Source: Brevipalpus yothersi (taxonomy: Eukaryota; Arthropoda; Arachnida; Trombidiformes; Tenuipalpidae). From it: a stretch of DNA of 64,000 nt. Below are positions 1-47,121 of this stretch, piece after piece. The DNA lies in NCBI GenBank assembly GCA_003956705.1, contig QZCP01000179.1, positions 239,788 to 303,787 on the forward strand. Direction: 5' to 3'. Each line of letters starts with the position of its first letter. Position 1 is the stretch's first letter. The notes beneath the pieces were generated by a model. The model saw only the letters and a program-made list of their open reading frames with translations. It was not told where the DNA came from and searched no databases. Position numbers and translations under genes: made by a program.

Positions 1-345
1 ATTATCTTTGGAAAACTTATTGAAGAAATAAATACCATCGAAACACAATGTATAAAAATCGCCTATTTGAACTATCCTGTGAGATAAAATTTTCCTGCCA
101 AAATTTTGTCCAAAAAGAATTTTCTTGAGTCCACACAGCTGTAGCAATGGAATGTTTTCGGAATTCCTCGAGGACACAAGAAGAACAAAAATTTACTCTC
201 CTCTGTTACATCTATCCAAGTTTCGAAAACCAATCGAGAGGAGTGATCATTATGGAACAGTTCTCAAACTATCAATTACTTTGGAAAAAATATCTCACTC
301 AAGAGATACAAACACTGGAACACACACAATCCAAAATAGACTTAC

Positions 346-831
346 TTGAAAGTGTCTCTTGATAATTTGGAAGGATACTCCCAAAAAGATATCACTTGTC
401 GATGATTTGGTCCACTTGGATAAGTTTTCCTCTGATTGATCATGATAGCCCATAGATTTGCCCGGAGAAATAACAAGAAAATCATGAAAACCCCCGGTAA
501 AACCATCTGATATCACGGATTGGACCATAGAAAAAGATGGATCATTATGATGATGATTATTAGAAATATGTTGTAGATGAGGCGATGTGTAATATGGTGG
601 AGATTTTGTATCATGTTGAGCTACTTGATTATCCAAATAATTCTGTAGATAAGCTCGTGGAACCTAGTAGATTAGAATGTAAGGATGGATAAATACAAAA
701 AAAACATTCCTTCAGATGGAAAGTTTGCATGAGATATAATCTTCTTCTGGACTTTGCAAGCAAAACGAAACCCATCAGTTTCTCTCCCTCTCTTTATCAG
801 ATAAATATTGTCATTACTTTTCATGTAGCAA

Positions 832-871
<40 letters not shown>

Positions 872-3800
872 AAAAAATACTATCCAAAACGATGAAGATC
901 AATTGACTATTAGACTATTATTCCTTAACACAGCATACCTCTTTGCCATTGAGCATCCACATCAAGTAGGAAGAATAAGGAGTTGATTCTTCAAGTGGTG
1001 CACTACAATTGACCGTTAATCGATCTCCAATTTTGTACCTTTTATCAAGTCCATTTATTATCGGTGAAGCCATTAGATCACGCTCATTGATGGCTGGCCA
1101 TTGATTGTTGTTGATGTTTCGTGTGTTTGTATCACCAGTATACTTTTGGGCAAAATTTTGTGGCACTGTGAATGTTACTGTTGTATTGGATGATGTAGAA
1201 ACGTATTGTGATGGTGAAACTGAATTATATTTGCTATTATTACTACTACTACTAGTATCTGGATAACTTGAGTGCTTTATGTATTGTCCTGTTTCATCTA
1301 CTATCACTTCTTCCCATGAATGGCCTGATATTTGAAACATTATCGATTCACATCGAAACTGAATCAAGCCATCATTCAGACCATTCTCTTTGGTCAATGG
1401 AAAGCTAACATTAATTCGGGACACTGTGAGACCTTCCCAATCGATTGTCTCAGTGGACCATGAGAAGTTCAAACTTCTCTCAGAATGCCGGATCTAGATT
1501 GAGAAAATATATAGATATACATGTACATACATTTGTTTATCACATGATAGAGAGAGTGAAAGGAAAGAAAATGAATTGAAAAATGCTGCAAATTATCGTA
1601 ACAGATCGAATCTTCCGGAATGAAACTATACATGTAAACTTTATGGCTGTTATCATGTTGGATCTGAATATGCTTATTTAGAAGCCCCAAAATACACCGT
1701 TTTATGGTAGAGAATACAGTTTATTCAGCTAGTAAAAAATGCTACACACTTCCTACCAAGCTATTCGAGACAAAACGGCAATTTTTTCAAAGATTATATG
1801 ATGAAACAAATTGGTTCCATTGAATCACTCGGGATCACGGATACCTTTTCGAAATACAATCGATAGGATCTTGTTCTTTTTTTTGTTTTTCTTTCATGCT
1901 GAACGTCTTGCTCAGATGTTGCTACCAACTCTCTTCCCAATAGAAGAACCTCGAGAGTAAGTTTATCCTTCCCCTATCTACTGTAGAGTGGTTAAACTCT
2001 GATATGGAATGCACTATTCTCGATTCCCTTGCTTCCAGGCCACAATCTGACAATAGTTAAGTCTCAGCTGATTTAATTTGAATTGTAATATTCATTAAAC
2101 AAGGAAAACAAAAGGAACGGTATAAAGAGAACCATCTTCATCTTTTTCTCAACCGAGTAGACAATCTATAATTTCATTGAATCAAACAATAGAACCTTCA
2201 AGTTTTGCTACATATATGTATATTGCATATTCTCACAAAGTTGTTAAATGGATTCTCGAATCCCAAAAGCATTAAGCTCCCCTTGCATTTCCTAGAAACC
2301 TCACTGAGAAACCGTATTTTTGAGACTAAAACTTTCCTTATTTATTTTATTCCTTACTTGTGCTGTTAAGTGTCCAAAGTAATCAAAGAGTGTTACAAAT
2401 AATAAATCCACAATGTTCTAATGAATGCTGAACTTTGAAACACTTAACCTGAGAATAGCATTCTCCAGCTGATATTCGATTGACACAGATGAAAGTACAC
2501 CAGAAGAAAACTTGTAATCTCATGAAAATTCAGGTAGATGGTGTGTATTTGAGAGAAACTAGTAGAAACAGATGAGCTATCAACTGTAGGACTACATCAA
2601 AAATCAGTGTATAATCATAAACAAACATATCGAAACAAGAAAAAGGTTCAAAGACTGAGGTATCTTCAATTAAGTGAGCTATATAAAATTTACATGAAAT
2701 TCTCCTCTCTTGTATCACAAGTTTTTGAGCTGGACTGTACATGTTCCTGATGCTACTTCGAACTTTAGCCGCCATAAAGGATTGAAGTATGGTAGAAAAT
2801 CCGAAAGCAATGAGACCAAAAAATGCCAATCCAAGGCGAATCAGAATGCTGGCTTGGGCAAAAAATATTATATACATTTCGAAACATAAGCCCGCAGTAA
2901 TGCCCAAAAACAGTGTAGCACTTGTACGTTTCCAAAATCTATTTTGCATCTCCAATTCTCGCCGTAAAGCTACATAATCTTTTGCGAGATGAAGAATTTG
3001 ATGGGAATTTTTCAATAAATGGGAAAAATCTTTTAACCTTCTACACATCTCATCCACTTGGGATATATAATAGTAGCACAAAATGGTGAACAACATTGGC
3101 AAAAAGAGAACATATGATGATATTGATATGGTGAATATCATTCCCTGTGGAAGCCACACTAGACCTAGAGTCAACACATAGTGTGCCTCTCGATACAGTG
3201 ATACACAGGCCATGAATATAGCTCCTGCCAGAAGGGAAGAGAATCCAGATATCATGGAACCGAAAAGGCATGCTATTTTCACGATTCTATGGAGTAGCAC
3301 AAAAATCTCACGAGATCTGTGGGATCGAAAACTGATGAAATTCTGATTGAATTCACGAAAATGTTCAGCCCATTGTCGCTCTGGATCGCGTAGATACATT
3401 CGAAATGAATGAAACATCGCTATACCAGTGGTCAATGACCATATACCGGTAAGCATGGCAAGATAATCACGAGCATCACCAAAAGGTCCAGTAAAATCAC
3501 CCAGATAATAGGCTGTTCGTGAGTCACCATGAACAAATGATAGTGTAAAAAATCGAAAAGCTCCTGTCCAACAGCATACAAAAGCAATGGCAAACCAGCC
3601 ATACTTTAAGATTGGATGATCTTTTGAGGTGAAACAAGGTAGAACCGTTAAGCGAGCAAGATAATGTTCAACATCAAAGGGTTTCAATTTGATATTCTTC
3701 GAAGAGATACCCGAATTACTATGGTGATGATATTGGTGATTATTCAGGTAGAGTTCGAATGTTGAAAGCTTATCAGTGGATGACATTTTGTCACTTTCCC

Positions 3801-5545
3801 AGAATTTCAGCGAATTCTGTCGAGCATAATTCTAGAGAAGAATGTTCTTGAATATATACTTTTGTGAAATCTAATAATAAAATTCTCAAATTATGCAACA
3901 ATCTCCATTTCTCACTCACAAAGCTTGGGCTATTGTAAACAAACTATTAGGATTTGATCTTTTGAGAAAAACAGTCCCCAAAGAATAGTTTCCTGAACTG
4001 ATATGGTTCAAAATTCAGATCATTATGAGAGTGAAGGGGCAAGTTTTTTCGATTGGTTGAATGAATATTGAATGAAGAAAAAAGTATGATTAGCTTGACG
4101 CCCCGAAGAGAGAGTGTGTATGTGTGTGCATGATTATTTTAGATTTAAAAGACAACTAAGAACAATGTACACGAAATGAACTGATCTGGAGTGATCAAAT
4201 TGGCAGAGAAAATCAATATGAAACAATACAAATAAATAATTCTCTTTCCTTAACTAGGAAGAAGTGTGCTTAAGCTTTGAATCAATGATTGAAAAGAAAT
4301 AACAAGAATAAACCTCATATCAATAGGATGACACTAAGACTTTCCATAGAGAAACTTTTTCATGTGCTTTTAAGATAGTATTGCAAAACTTGGTAGCTTT
4401 TAAATGTAAAAAGGAAAAAAATTTGGTAGCTTTTAAATGTAAAGAAGAAAAAAATTTCAAACAAAACTTTATGACAAAAAAATAAAACTAAAAACAAGAA
4501 TCTATACTTTTCGACTCACCCTATTTCCATTGATGTATAGATATAGTATTGAAGGTGGTCGAGAAGCTCCTGATACACAGGCCATGTCAACTAGATCACC
4601 ATGTTGATAGTCCCTTTTGATTCCGTAAAAACGTAGGGGTGATACTGGTGGAACTGTTAAGAATTCAAGGGAATGCAAAATTCATTTGTTAGGATGGCCA
4701 GAATTCGAAGAAAAAAATTCTATTCTTACCATAGACTCTCAAATCTTCTTCAGCTTTGATGCTAACAAATTTACTTTGATCAGCATCAATTGATACCTCA
4801 CATCCATAAGTTCCTTCGTATGAGAGTTTAACATTTTTCAATCGAACGTGAGTTCTATTCGATTGATTCAACTGAATGAACGAAATAAAGATCATATCAC
4901 GATATTCAGACAGATTGTGGACAGTTAGATGAATTATTGTCAAAAAATGTTCAATTCTACCTACATTAACACTGATCTCAGATTCATGGAAGAAACGCTT
5001 GGTAGGAAACATGTCAATGTCTTCATCATTCGTGAATCGAAAAAATTCCACATTATTTTTGTACCATTTGACAGTAGAAAGTTTACCAAAATTAAAATGA
5101 TATTCACATCCCAGCCAAACTGAGGATCCATTCTGTATTGGACCAGGTATAACGACACGAATTTTGCTTTCAAAACTTTTGGCACCTGATTAGCATGAAA
5201 AGAAAATAAGATGGCATTTCCGGTTACACATATTGTGTCTATCATCGAAATTGATGTTTCCAGGCTTCCAAGATGTTCCCTCCAACTTCAATTGTAAACT
5301 AATTATCATTACTGATGCCTTGAGTTGCCACTCAAAAGTTTCTCAAGTACTTAGCTGGTCTGGACAAGGAACAACAGGAAACGGAAAATGAATTCCCCGG
5401 ATGACAACTTACTTTCTCCCGAATCATGCTGTTCACCAGGCCAATTGTAAGTTGAAAAAGGATGTTGGTTCCATTTGGACATTACATCACACATGACAAT
5501 TCCGATGGTAGTCGTGGTCATCACAATAGACACTGATGTGAACAT
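346..5545 (-). CDS. beat: Beaten-path (Beat) family immunoglobulin protein, 3' end off window
   Basis: Six coding exons join in phase: 5545-5413, 5185-4965, 4871-4730, 4653-4520, 1493-939 and 663-346 (1503 nt, 501 codons so far), each with GT donors and AG acceptors. The last donor (caa|gtaagt at 346/345) shows the gene continues past base 1. Beat proteins are cell-surface or secreted Ig proteins that bind Side-family partners and steer axons. Ig1 covers about residues 45-165, with Cys71 and Cys142, a VKWYK core and a Beat-like E-F strand (THVRLKNV). Ig2 (about 166-265) has Cys191 and Cys258; its usual Trp is Leu in LYLYING. A Ser/Asn-rich linker leads to a third Ig-like unit with Cys372, YLMWMLNG and LGVSFQIIKRHFQ, which again resembles the Beat second domain. 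The start is uncertain: the first Met opens a hydrophobic stretch that could be a signal peptide, but an upstream exon could supply it. An intronless receptor gene lies inside the 1494-4519 intron. Confidence 0.83.
836..867. repeat. (GA)n microsatellite
   Basis: Uninterrupted GA dinucleotide run in the Beat intron between exons 939-1493 and 346-663. Confidence 0.95.
2341..2351 (-). promoter_or_regulatory. Overlapping AATAAA polyadenylation signals of the nested receptor
   Basis: The plus strand reads TTTATT at 2341 and 2346, so the minus strand has two overlapping AATAAA hexamers about 180 nt downstream of the receptor stop codon. In an AT-rich genome such hexamers are common, so only position supports the call. 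Confidence 0.5.
2530..3786 (-). CDS. Gustatory-receptor-like seven-transmembrane chemoreceptor, intronless
   Basis: This is a single uninterrupted frame of 418 codons from ATG at 3786 to TGA at 2530. Hydrophobic segments lie near residues 62-84, 106-130, 167-196, 203-242 (probably two passes), 288-310, 312-338 and 390-412, giving about seven passes with a charged intracellular loop around 245-287. The C-terminal block (FSCFDMFVYDYTLIFDVV, then AHLFLLVSL) lines up by eye with the insect gustatory-receptor ending of the form FSA.G.F.LDYSLLF..V followed by TYhhhhhQF, although the TY and QF positions are AH and SL here. GR proteins are ligand-gated cation channels of sensory neurons. The length is typical for the family. 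AATAAA-type signals occur on this strand at 2351-2341, about 180 nt after the stop, which argues for an independent transcript although the gene sits in a Beat intron in the same orientation. Another multipass family is possible. Confidence 0.65.
   Translation of the reverse strand: MSSTDKLSTFELYLNNHQYHHHSNSGISSKNIKLKPFDVEHYLARLTVLPCFTSKDHPILKYGWFAIAFVCCWTGAFRFFTLSFVHGDSRTAYYLGDFTGPFGDARDYLAMLTGIWSLTTGIAMFHSFRMYLRDPERQWAEHFREFNQNFISFRSHRSREIFVLLHRIVKIACLFGSMISGFSSLLAGAIFMACVSLYREAHYVLTLGLVWLPQGMIFTISISSYVLFLPMLFTILCYYYISQVDEMCRRLKDFSHLLKNSHQILHLAKDYVALRRELEMQNRFWKRTSATLFLGITAGLCFEMYIIFFAQASILIRLGLAFFGLIAFGFSTILQSFMAAKVRSSIRNMYSPAQKLVIQERRISCKFYIAHLIEDTSVFEPFSCFDMFVYDYTLIFDVVLQLIAHLFLLVSLKYTPST
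4390..4456. repeat. 33-bp tandem duplication
   Basis: The stretch beginning tggtagcttttaaatgtaaa at 4391 repeats at 4424, both times followed by an A-rich run with minor differences. This is two near-identical copies of a 33-nt unit. Confidence 0.85.
4872..4964 (-). other. Short in-frame intron inside the Beat Ig1 domain
   Basis: The donor is aat|gtaggt (exon end 4965) and the acceptor is ttcattcag (exon start 4871). The 93 nt between them contain no stop and keep the frame, so a naive reading fuses 31 extra residues into Ig1 between SVN and LNQSNRTHV. Known Beat Ig1 domains have no insert here, so I treat it as an intron. Confidence 0.75.
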
Positions 5546-6238
5546 TTCATTGGCAAACCATGAAAAAACTTACTCACTGTTACGCTATCAAGCGGACCAC
5601 AGGAATACTTGTTCCCAATTTTGGCAATTGATTCACTGTATACGTATCGACTGTTTCACACATGAAAGATTTTATATGGTCTTGCTCACACCTTACAATT
5701 TCGAATCACGATCCTCATTTCTATCGGAAGTAGACTATTTCCTCCACAGTCTCTTTTTCTCTCTTTCTCTCTCCTTCTCATTGGAATTCCTATGGAACTC
5801 ACTTACCCGCGCTCAGTCTCTCTTTCTTTTTCTCTCTCTTCCTCACTTGGATAGATAGATTGAAGGAACCGTTGAAACAATAAGGAATACTTCCATGTGA
5901 AAGTAATACGCCATCTATTGGAAAAGATAGGCCAATACTTGGAACTTTTGAACTATTTGGTAAGCCCTTCAGATAGGAGGGATCTATTGAGAGCACAAAA
6001 TCAAATCTGGGCGAATTTAAACAACTTCATTCAGTTGATAAAAAGTTCCCATTTAAACAGAAAAAAAATTTATCCAACAGGCTTCGTGGAAATGTCATGA
6101 TGATTGAAATTAAATTCAATCCAATACCTGTCTCTTATTCAAGCCTAAAGATATGTGAACATATTATCATAGGTCAGATGAGAATTCCAATTGTATATTG
6201 GACAAGGTGAAAGTATCAACGAGTGCCTCTTACACATT

Positions 6239-6245
6239 CTCTCTC

Positions 6246-6289
<44 letters not shown>
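6239..6289. repeat. (CT)n microsatellite
   Basis: CT run with one A interruption at 6251. Confidence 0.95.
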
Positions 6290-6292
<3 letters not shown>

Positions 6293-6629
6293 GGAAAGAT
6301 CTCATTTTGACCCTTTCAATTCAGCATACACACGTTCATTCAATCAAGCTTGTGCCCCTTGAAAGTGATCCAGTCTCATGAAACATTCATAGCATCGAGA
6401 AAACGAGACTGTTGAACAGTTGAAGAATAGAACAGGCTGAGCTTACTGATTCAACGCAATCGATCTCCATCTCTTTTACGTTTCCGTTGACAGGACTCCG
6501 ATTGGCATTTTGGAATTGCAAAAGGGACTCTCATCCCAAAGGCATATGTAGAAGTGTGAATATATATACACACATACACATGCATAGGGTTAAGGCACTA
6601 TCGTTTGCCACAAAAGTGACTCAAACTGC

Positions 6630-6633
<4 letters not shown>

Positions 6634-6689
<56 letters not shown>
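6634..6689. repeat. (GA)n microsatellite
   Basis: Uninterrupted GA run about 400 nt after the CT tract at 6239-6289, in opposite orientation. Confidence 0.95.
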
Positions 6690-6691
<2 letters not shown>

Positions 6692-8717
6692 CAAATAAAT
6701 TTAACCAGAAAAAGGTAGATAAATAGATGAATTGGGACAGATAAACTGATATCCATCTCACTATTCTCATGACTGGGAATATATTTCATCGAATCTGACT
6801 AGAAAGAGAGAGAGAGAGAGAGAAGAAAGAAGCAAACCCTGGACACATTCATCTTTATACTTTTTCTTTTTCTGCTTATTCCTCTCCTCGGTTGCCCGGT
6901 TGGGCTCATATATTTTGATCGAAGAAGATTCAATATACGAGGCTTTGATAGGCTGCTGTACACGGCTTATACAAGAGGATTGACTAATTCCAAGATGAAG
7001 AAGGTAAATTTTTCGTTCGCCCTCTCTCTCTCTCTTTCTCTCTCTCTCTCTTTCTCTCACTCTGATCACTTTCTATTTCTCTACTTCCATACAATATCCA
7101 TGATATTGGAATCTATCTTGAATGTAAAGAAAAAAACCTCTGAATGAGGGACTCACTTGTACTAATCAACAGTGTAACTCACCAGCATACTAAATAACTT
7201 CTCTCTCGATAGTGGAAACACACTCAACCAAGGAAGATGAATGTTCTTCAACGGAGAGCTCTGATAAGGAAATAAAAGTTACTATCGGATGGAAGATATT
7301 CCCCCTCTCTTTTGCCTTTGGTTCTAATGGAGTGAGAATGAGAGAAAAAGAGAGAGAGAGAGTATTCGATTCAAAGCGATCTCAGCTGATGAGAATAAAT
7401 GCTTCATGGCAGAATTTGAAGAGCTTGTCTCGAGATATTTGTTTCAATCATATTTTCTTTTCACTACCTACATTGTGCAACATTCTTATCCATTGCCTTG
7501 AGGGCACATACAATACATTGCCTCCCTCTATATTTCTGTCTATCGCCCTGATCATTTGAAACATAATTAAGAAAGTTGTAGGATGAAATTTGAGTGAGAA
7601 CCGAGCATCAATGAACCTACCAAAGAATCCATAATATCACCATTGTATGAAGCATTTCATTTTTGCACTCATAATTAATGTTGTCAGATCATCTATCCTG
7701 TTTAATTGGAGATTTTTTTCCACTATCTCTAACTCCGATTAGAACTGTTTGATACGCTCCATGAACAAGGGCTAGGGCTGATATCTCAGGGCTATTCAAT
7801 AATAAAAACTAGTCATAATGATAAGAACTGTTCAGAATGATCAATCGATGGGTTAGGTTGATACATGTACATACTGCCTTGTTGCTTGCCCAAAATTTTG
7901 ACAAAAATCAAAGCCCCAACGCGATTTGATGATCCATAAAAACCGCCATCTTGTTTCAATTTTATGAAATTTCTAAATTATTTCACTTAGGTTTCTCATT
8001 CTTCTTTAAAGCTCTTCATGATAATCAATTTTTATCACTAATCCTTGCTTGAAATTTCCTCAGTTATTGAGGACCCTGAAAACTTCTGATCAATTAGACC
8101 AATTCAACCAAATCATTCTATGTGAACGATTGAGTCGATATGATAGAGCGTCTTCAATTTTTTCTATAAACTATCAGCTCCATCTGATATGATCTGACAT
8201 CAGCCACTCAAAAAGCCTCCAGAACAAAAACTTGACTGATATTCTATATTTTACTCTTAGTCATGAACTCTTCATGATCCATCCAGAGAATTCATTGAAG
8301 AATTCGTAATGAGGAATTCAATGGTTTGCTATCGAGAAACCAGATGGAGTACGCTCTCTTGATGCCCAGAAGAACAGTCCTACAAAATCGAAGAATTTTG
8401 GCTCCTTCTCACAAGTTCGAATACTTGGGAATCTCATAATCATTTCCCATGGATAACTACCGTCTCTGATATCGTCCCAAGTTCAGCTTACCCAATGTCA
8501 CTCATTGGAATAAGTCGATAACGATTGCCGACTATTCAGTTTATCAGTATTTAATTGAGGCTTATCTTCTAGAGCACGATGATGTGTGATAATAAATTTC
8601 AAATATTTTCCCATCATCATTCCTATTACTAGCGAAAAAAAAACATGCTCCACAATCATGAGGGTATCTAATCCGACAATAATCCATGATATCACTGTAA
8701 TCTACCGGAAGTGACCA

Positions 8718-44802
<36,085 letters not shown>

Positions 44803-45235
44803 ATGTTCAAAATGAAATGTAATATTGATTAATTTGTGATAAAAGTTAACATGTAAATATGAGTATAGAGTAAAGAGACGATGATCATTCTATGATCATC
44901 TATGATCTGATCATAGATCATTCCGCTATCGATTGATTGTTGATCAAAAATTGATGATGATAATAATAATATTAGTCTCACTGGAAAATTTATTTTTCTA
45001 AAATCAATTTTATTCATTAAAATAGCATTTTTCTTAATTTAATTTTCCAATGTTTTTCTTATCACTAAACCTCTCAATCAACAAGATTCAAACCTGACCT
45101 CCAATAAGGTAGGTTGTTGTATTGACAATGAAAGTATTGATACCTGTGATTTCTCGATCAATGTTCACTCACAAAATGTGTGTTCTTAAGGAATTAAAAT
45201 TAAAATTTTTAAAAATTTTGACATCATTTAATAAT

Positions 45236-45352
45236 AATAAATATATATGTACATGTGTATATATAATGAACATTTATATTCACTTATCTAGTACAAGACA
45301 ATGAATATCTGTCACTTGCGGCAAAAGCTTATCCAAGAAAAATTAAAATAAA
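45236..45352 (+). promoter_or_regulatory. Candidate neuroligin polyadenylation signals
   Basis: AATAAA occurs at 45236-45241 and 45347-45352, 434 and 545 nt after the neuroligin stop. Base composition makes chance hits likely. Confidence 0.35.
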
Positions 45353-46469
45353 ATTTCATTATTATCTCACAATATCATTACATAGTCATTCGAAGAACTT
45401 TTAAATTCTTGAATTTTTATGGACCCTTGAAAACCAGCTCTCAATTTAAATTGACAGAGGCCAAAAAAATAATTTGGCTTCATCTGTCTGCAGAAAAATC
45501 CTCCGATATGTAGCAAATTGTTACTAACAATCATTTCTCCAAAAATTTCATAAGAAATAGGATTCAGAGTTTAGAATTTAAAATTCCAATGAACCAGAAT
45601 TCATTCCTCAGATCAACTTTTCCCGCTCATTTACCACTAGAAGGTGCATCCATCTGTCTGTGGGTATAAGAAGTAGCAAGCATCTGAATTCTGAGCATTT
45701 TTCGGTTCTAGGTCTGGTCTGAATCATGTAGGCTGATCTAAAAGTTCCGATATGTTAGATTTAATTAAAAAAAACTATGCATTTAGTTACCATCATTTCC
45801 ATTGAGTTTTTCATCTTTTCACTGCCTCGAGTGGTTCGAAAGACGACAGACCTTTTGACTTCCGATAACCATATTGAAGATTGCTCTTCCAGCGAGCCCA
45901 ACTTCGTTCATCACACTCTATCTTCAGCAGAATGCTATCACTTTTCATGAGAATTCAAAATCGTCGATAGGTATTCATACAGATCTCTCCAGTTTCGACA
46001 ATAAGTCACTTGAAAACTATTTTTCCCATCTCTTGATGATGTGTGAAGCGTGATGAAGGTTCCTTCGTTGAGGCTCTGGTTCAGTGTGTGACAATAGCTA
46101 CCGAAACCTCTAGAGGAACATTTTTATTGGAAACTTTCCAATCACAATTGCATATGAAATTCATCATCGTCTGATTGCCTAGCCTCTGATCACGAGGCCT
46201 CACCTTGATGATGACCATCAAGGTAATTTGAGGTTGGTTGATCACACTTTTGATATCATACGCTCCTACAAGGTTTCAGGTCCTTCCAGCATGATCCTGG
46301 ATAGAAAATTATAGATTTAGAATGAATCATCGCAATCAAGAGTGTTTCTTCCTCTTATATTAATCCAAGTTGGGCTGAAAGTTTCTACGCATTGATAAAA
46401 ATTTTTCTAGTGATTAGATGAAACAGTAGCTATAGTCAAGCAACTTTTTATCTGATCAACAGACGTGTA

Positions 46470-46660
46470 CTTTAGGATAAGACAGATGTAGCTCGAACTG
46501 ATAAGATATAATTCTAAACAGTTAACGGTTAGTATCTAACCAGCTAGAACTACAGTCATGTTTAATATGATGAGACCAATTGCCCTACCTGATTAGATAC
46601 CAACCGCTGCCATTTAGACTATTATCTTATCAGTTGGAGGTATCGGTCTCATCCTAATGA
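46470..46660. repeat. Imperfect inverted-repeat (MITE-like) element, copy 2
   Basis: The left arm (about 46470-46546, containing actgataagatataattcta) is matched in inverted orientation by the right arm (about 46588-46660). The reverse complement of the right arm reads actgataagataatagtcta, then a similar ggttggtatctaa. Arms are roughly 75 nt around a loop of about 45 nt. No coding sequence inside. Confidence 0.7.
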
Positions 46661-47121
46661 AATCGGCTGTATCTGTCTCCCCCTGAAGTAAACGGCTATA
46701 TTTTGTAATTTTTTATCATGCTTAGGAACTTTCAGCTCATCATGTAGCTCACAGTAGTCCAATTTCATGGTCATTGTTGATTCATTCCAACTCGCATTTA
46801 AAAATATGATGATAAGTGTGATTTATATATGATCAGCTTCAAAAGCTGTATCAGTGGTTGAACTTCAGATATGTTTTTTCTGGATCTTTCTGGTTTTCTA
46901 TTCCTCAAATCCAATCGAACTGAGCTCAGTTGTCCAAGAAAAGTGTACCAGAATCCATCAGTTCATCTCCACGATCAAAAGGAACCATGTTTTCCTTACT
47001 CTATCATTTGTCCAACTGTGTAACACTGTAACTTTTACGCTCGTGTGATTTTCGATCCTATTCCCGAGCGAAAGATTGTTTGTTCCGTGAGACTCTTTTC
47101 CTCTCTCTCTCTCTGTATTCC

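Larger units (their letters stand above)
1494..4519 (-). other. Large Beat intron hosting a nested gene
   Basis: This 3.0 kb intron is bounded by the donor g|gtgagt (4519) and the acceptor ctag (1494). It contains the complete receptor gene at 2530-3786 on the same strand. The rest (1494-2340 and 3840-4500) is AT-rich with no supported coding sequence, apart from a 33-bp tandem duplication near 4390-4456. Confidence 0.7.
5546..8717. other. Divergent intergenic region between the Beat and neuroligin genes
   Basis: Open frames here are short and compositionally biased. Simple repeats occupy 6239-6289 (CT), 6634-6689 (GA), about 6800-6823 (GA) and 7020-7056 (CT-rich). It presumably holds 5' untranslated exons and promoters of both flanking genes, but I cannot identify them. 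Confidence 0.5.
44803..47121. other. Convergent intergenic region between neuroligin and the PDZ gene
   Basis: It should contain the 3' untranslated regions of both genes. Apart from possible polyadenylation hexamers near 45.3 kb and the inverted-repeat element at 46470-46660, I see no gene. Confidence 0.6.

Noticed and set aside
1..345. A last Beat exon at the left edge
   Set aside because: The minus strand shows acceptor-like sites near 140 and 80, but neither continues the expected Ig3 Cys strand in frame.
4689..5051. Reading 4689-5051 as one exon
   Set aside because: It includes the 93-nt intron and runs past a clear donor at 4730/4729; the spliced model restores the Beat Ig1 layout.
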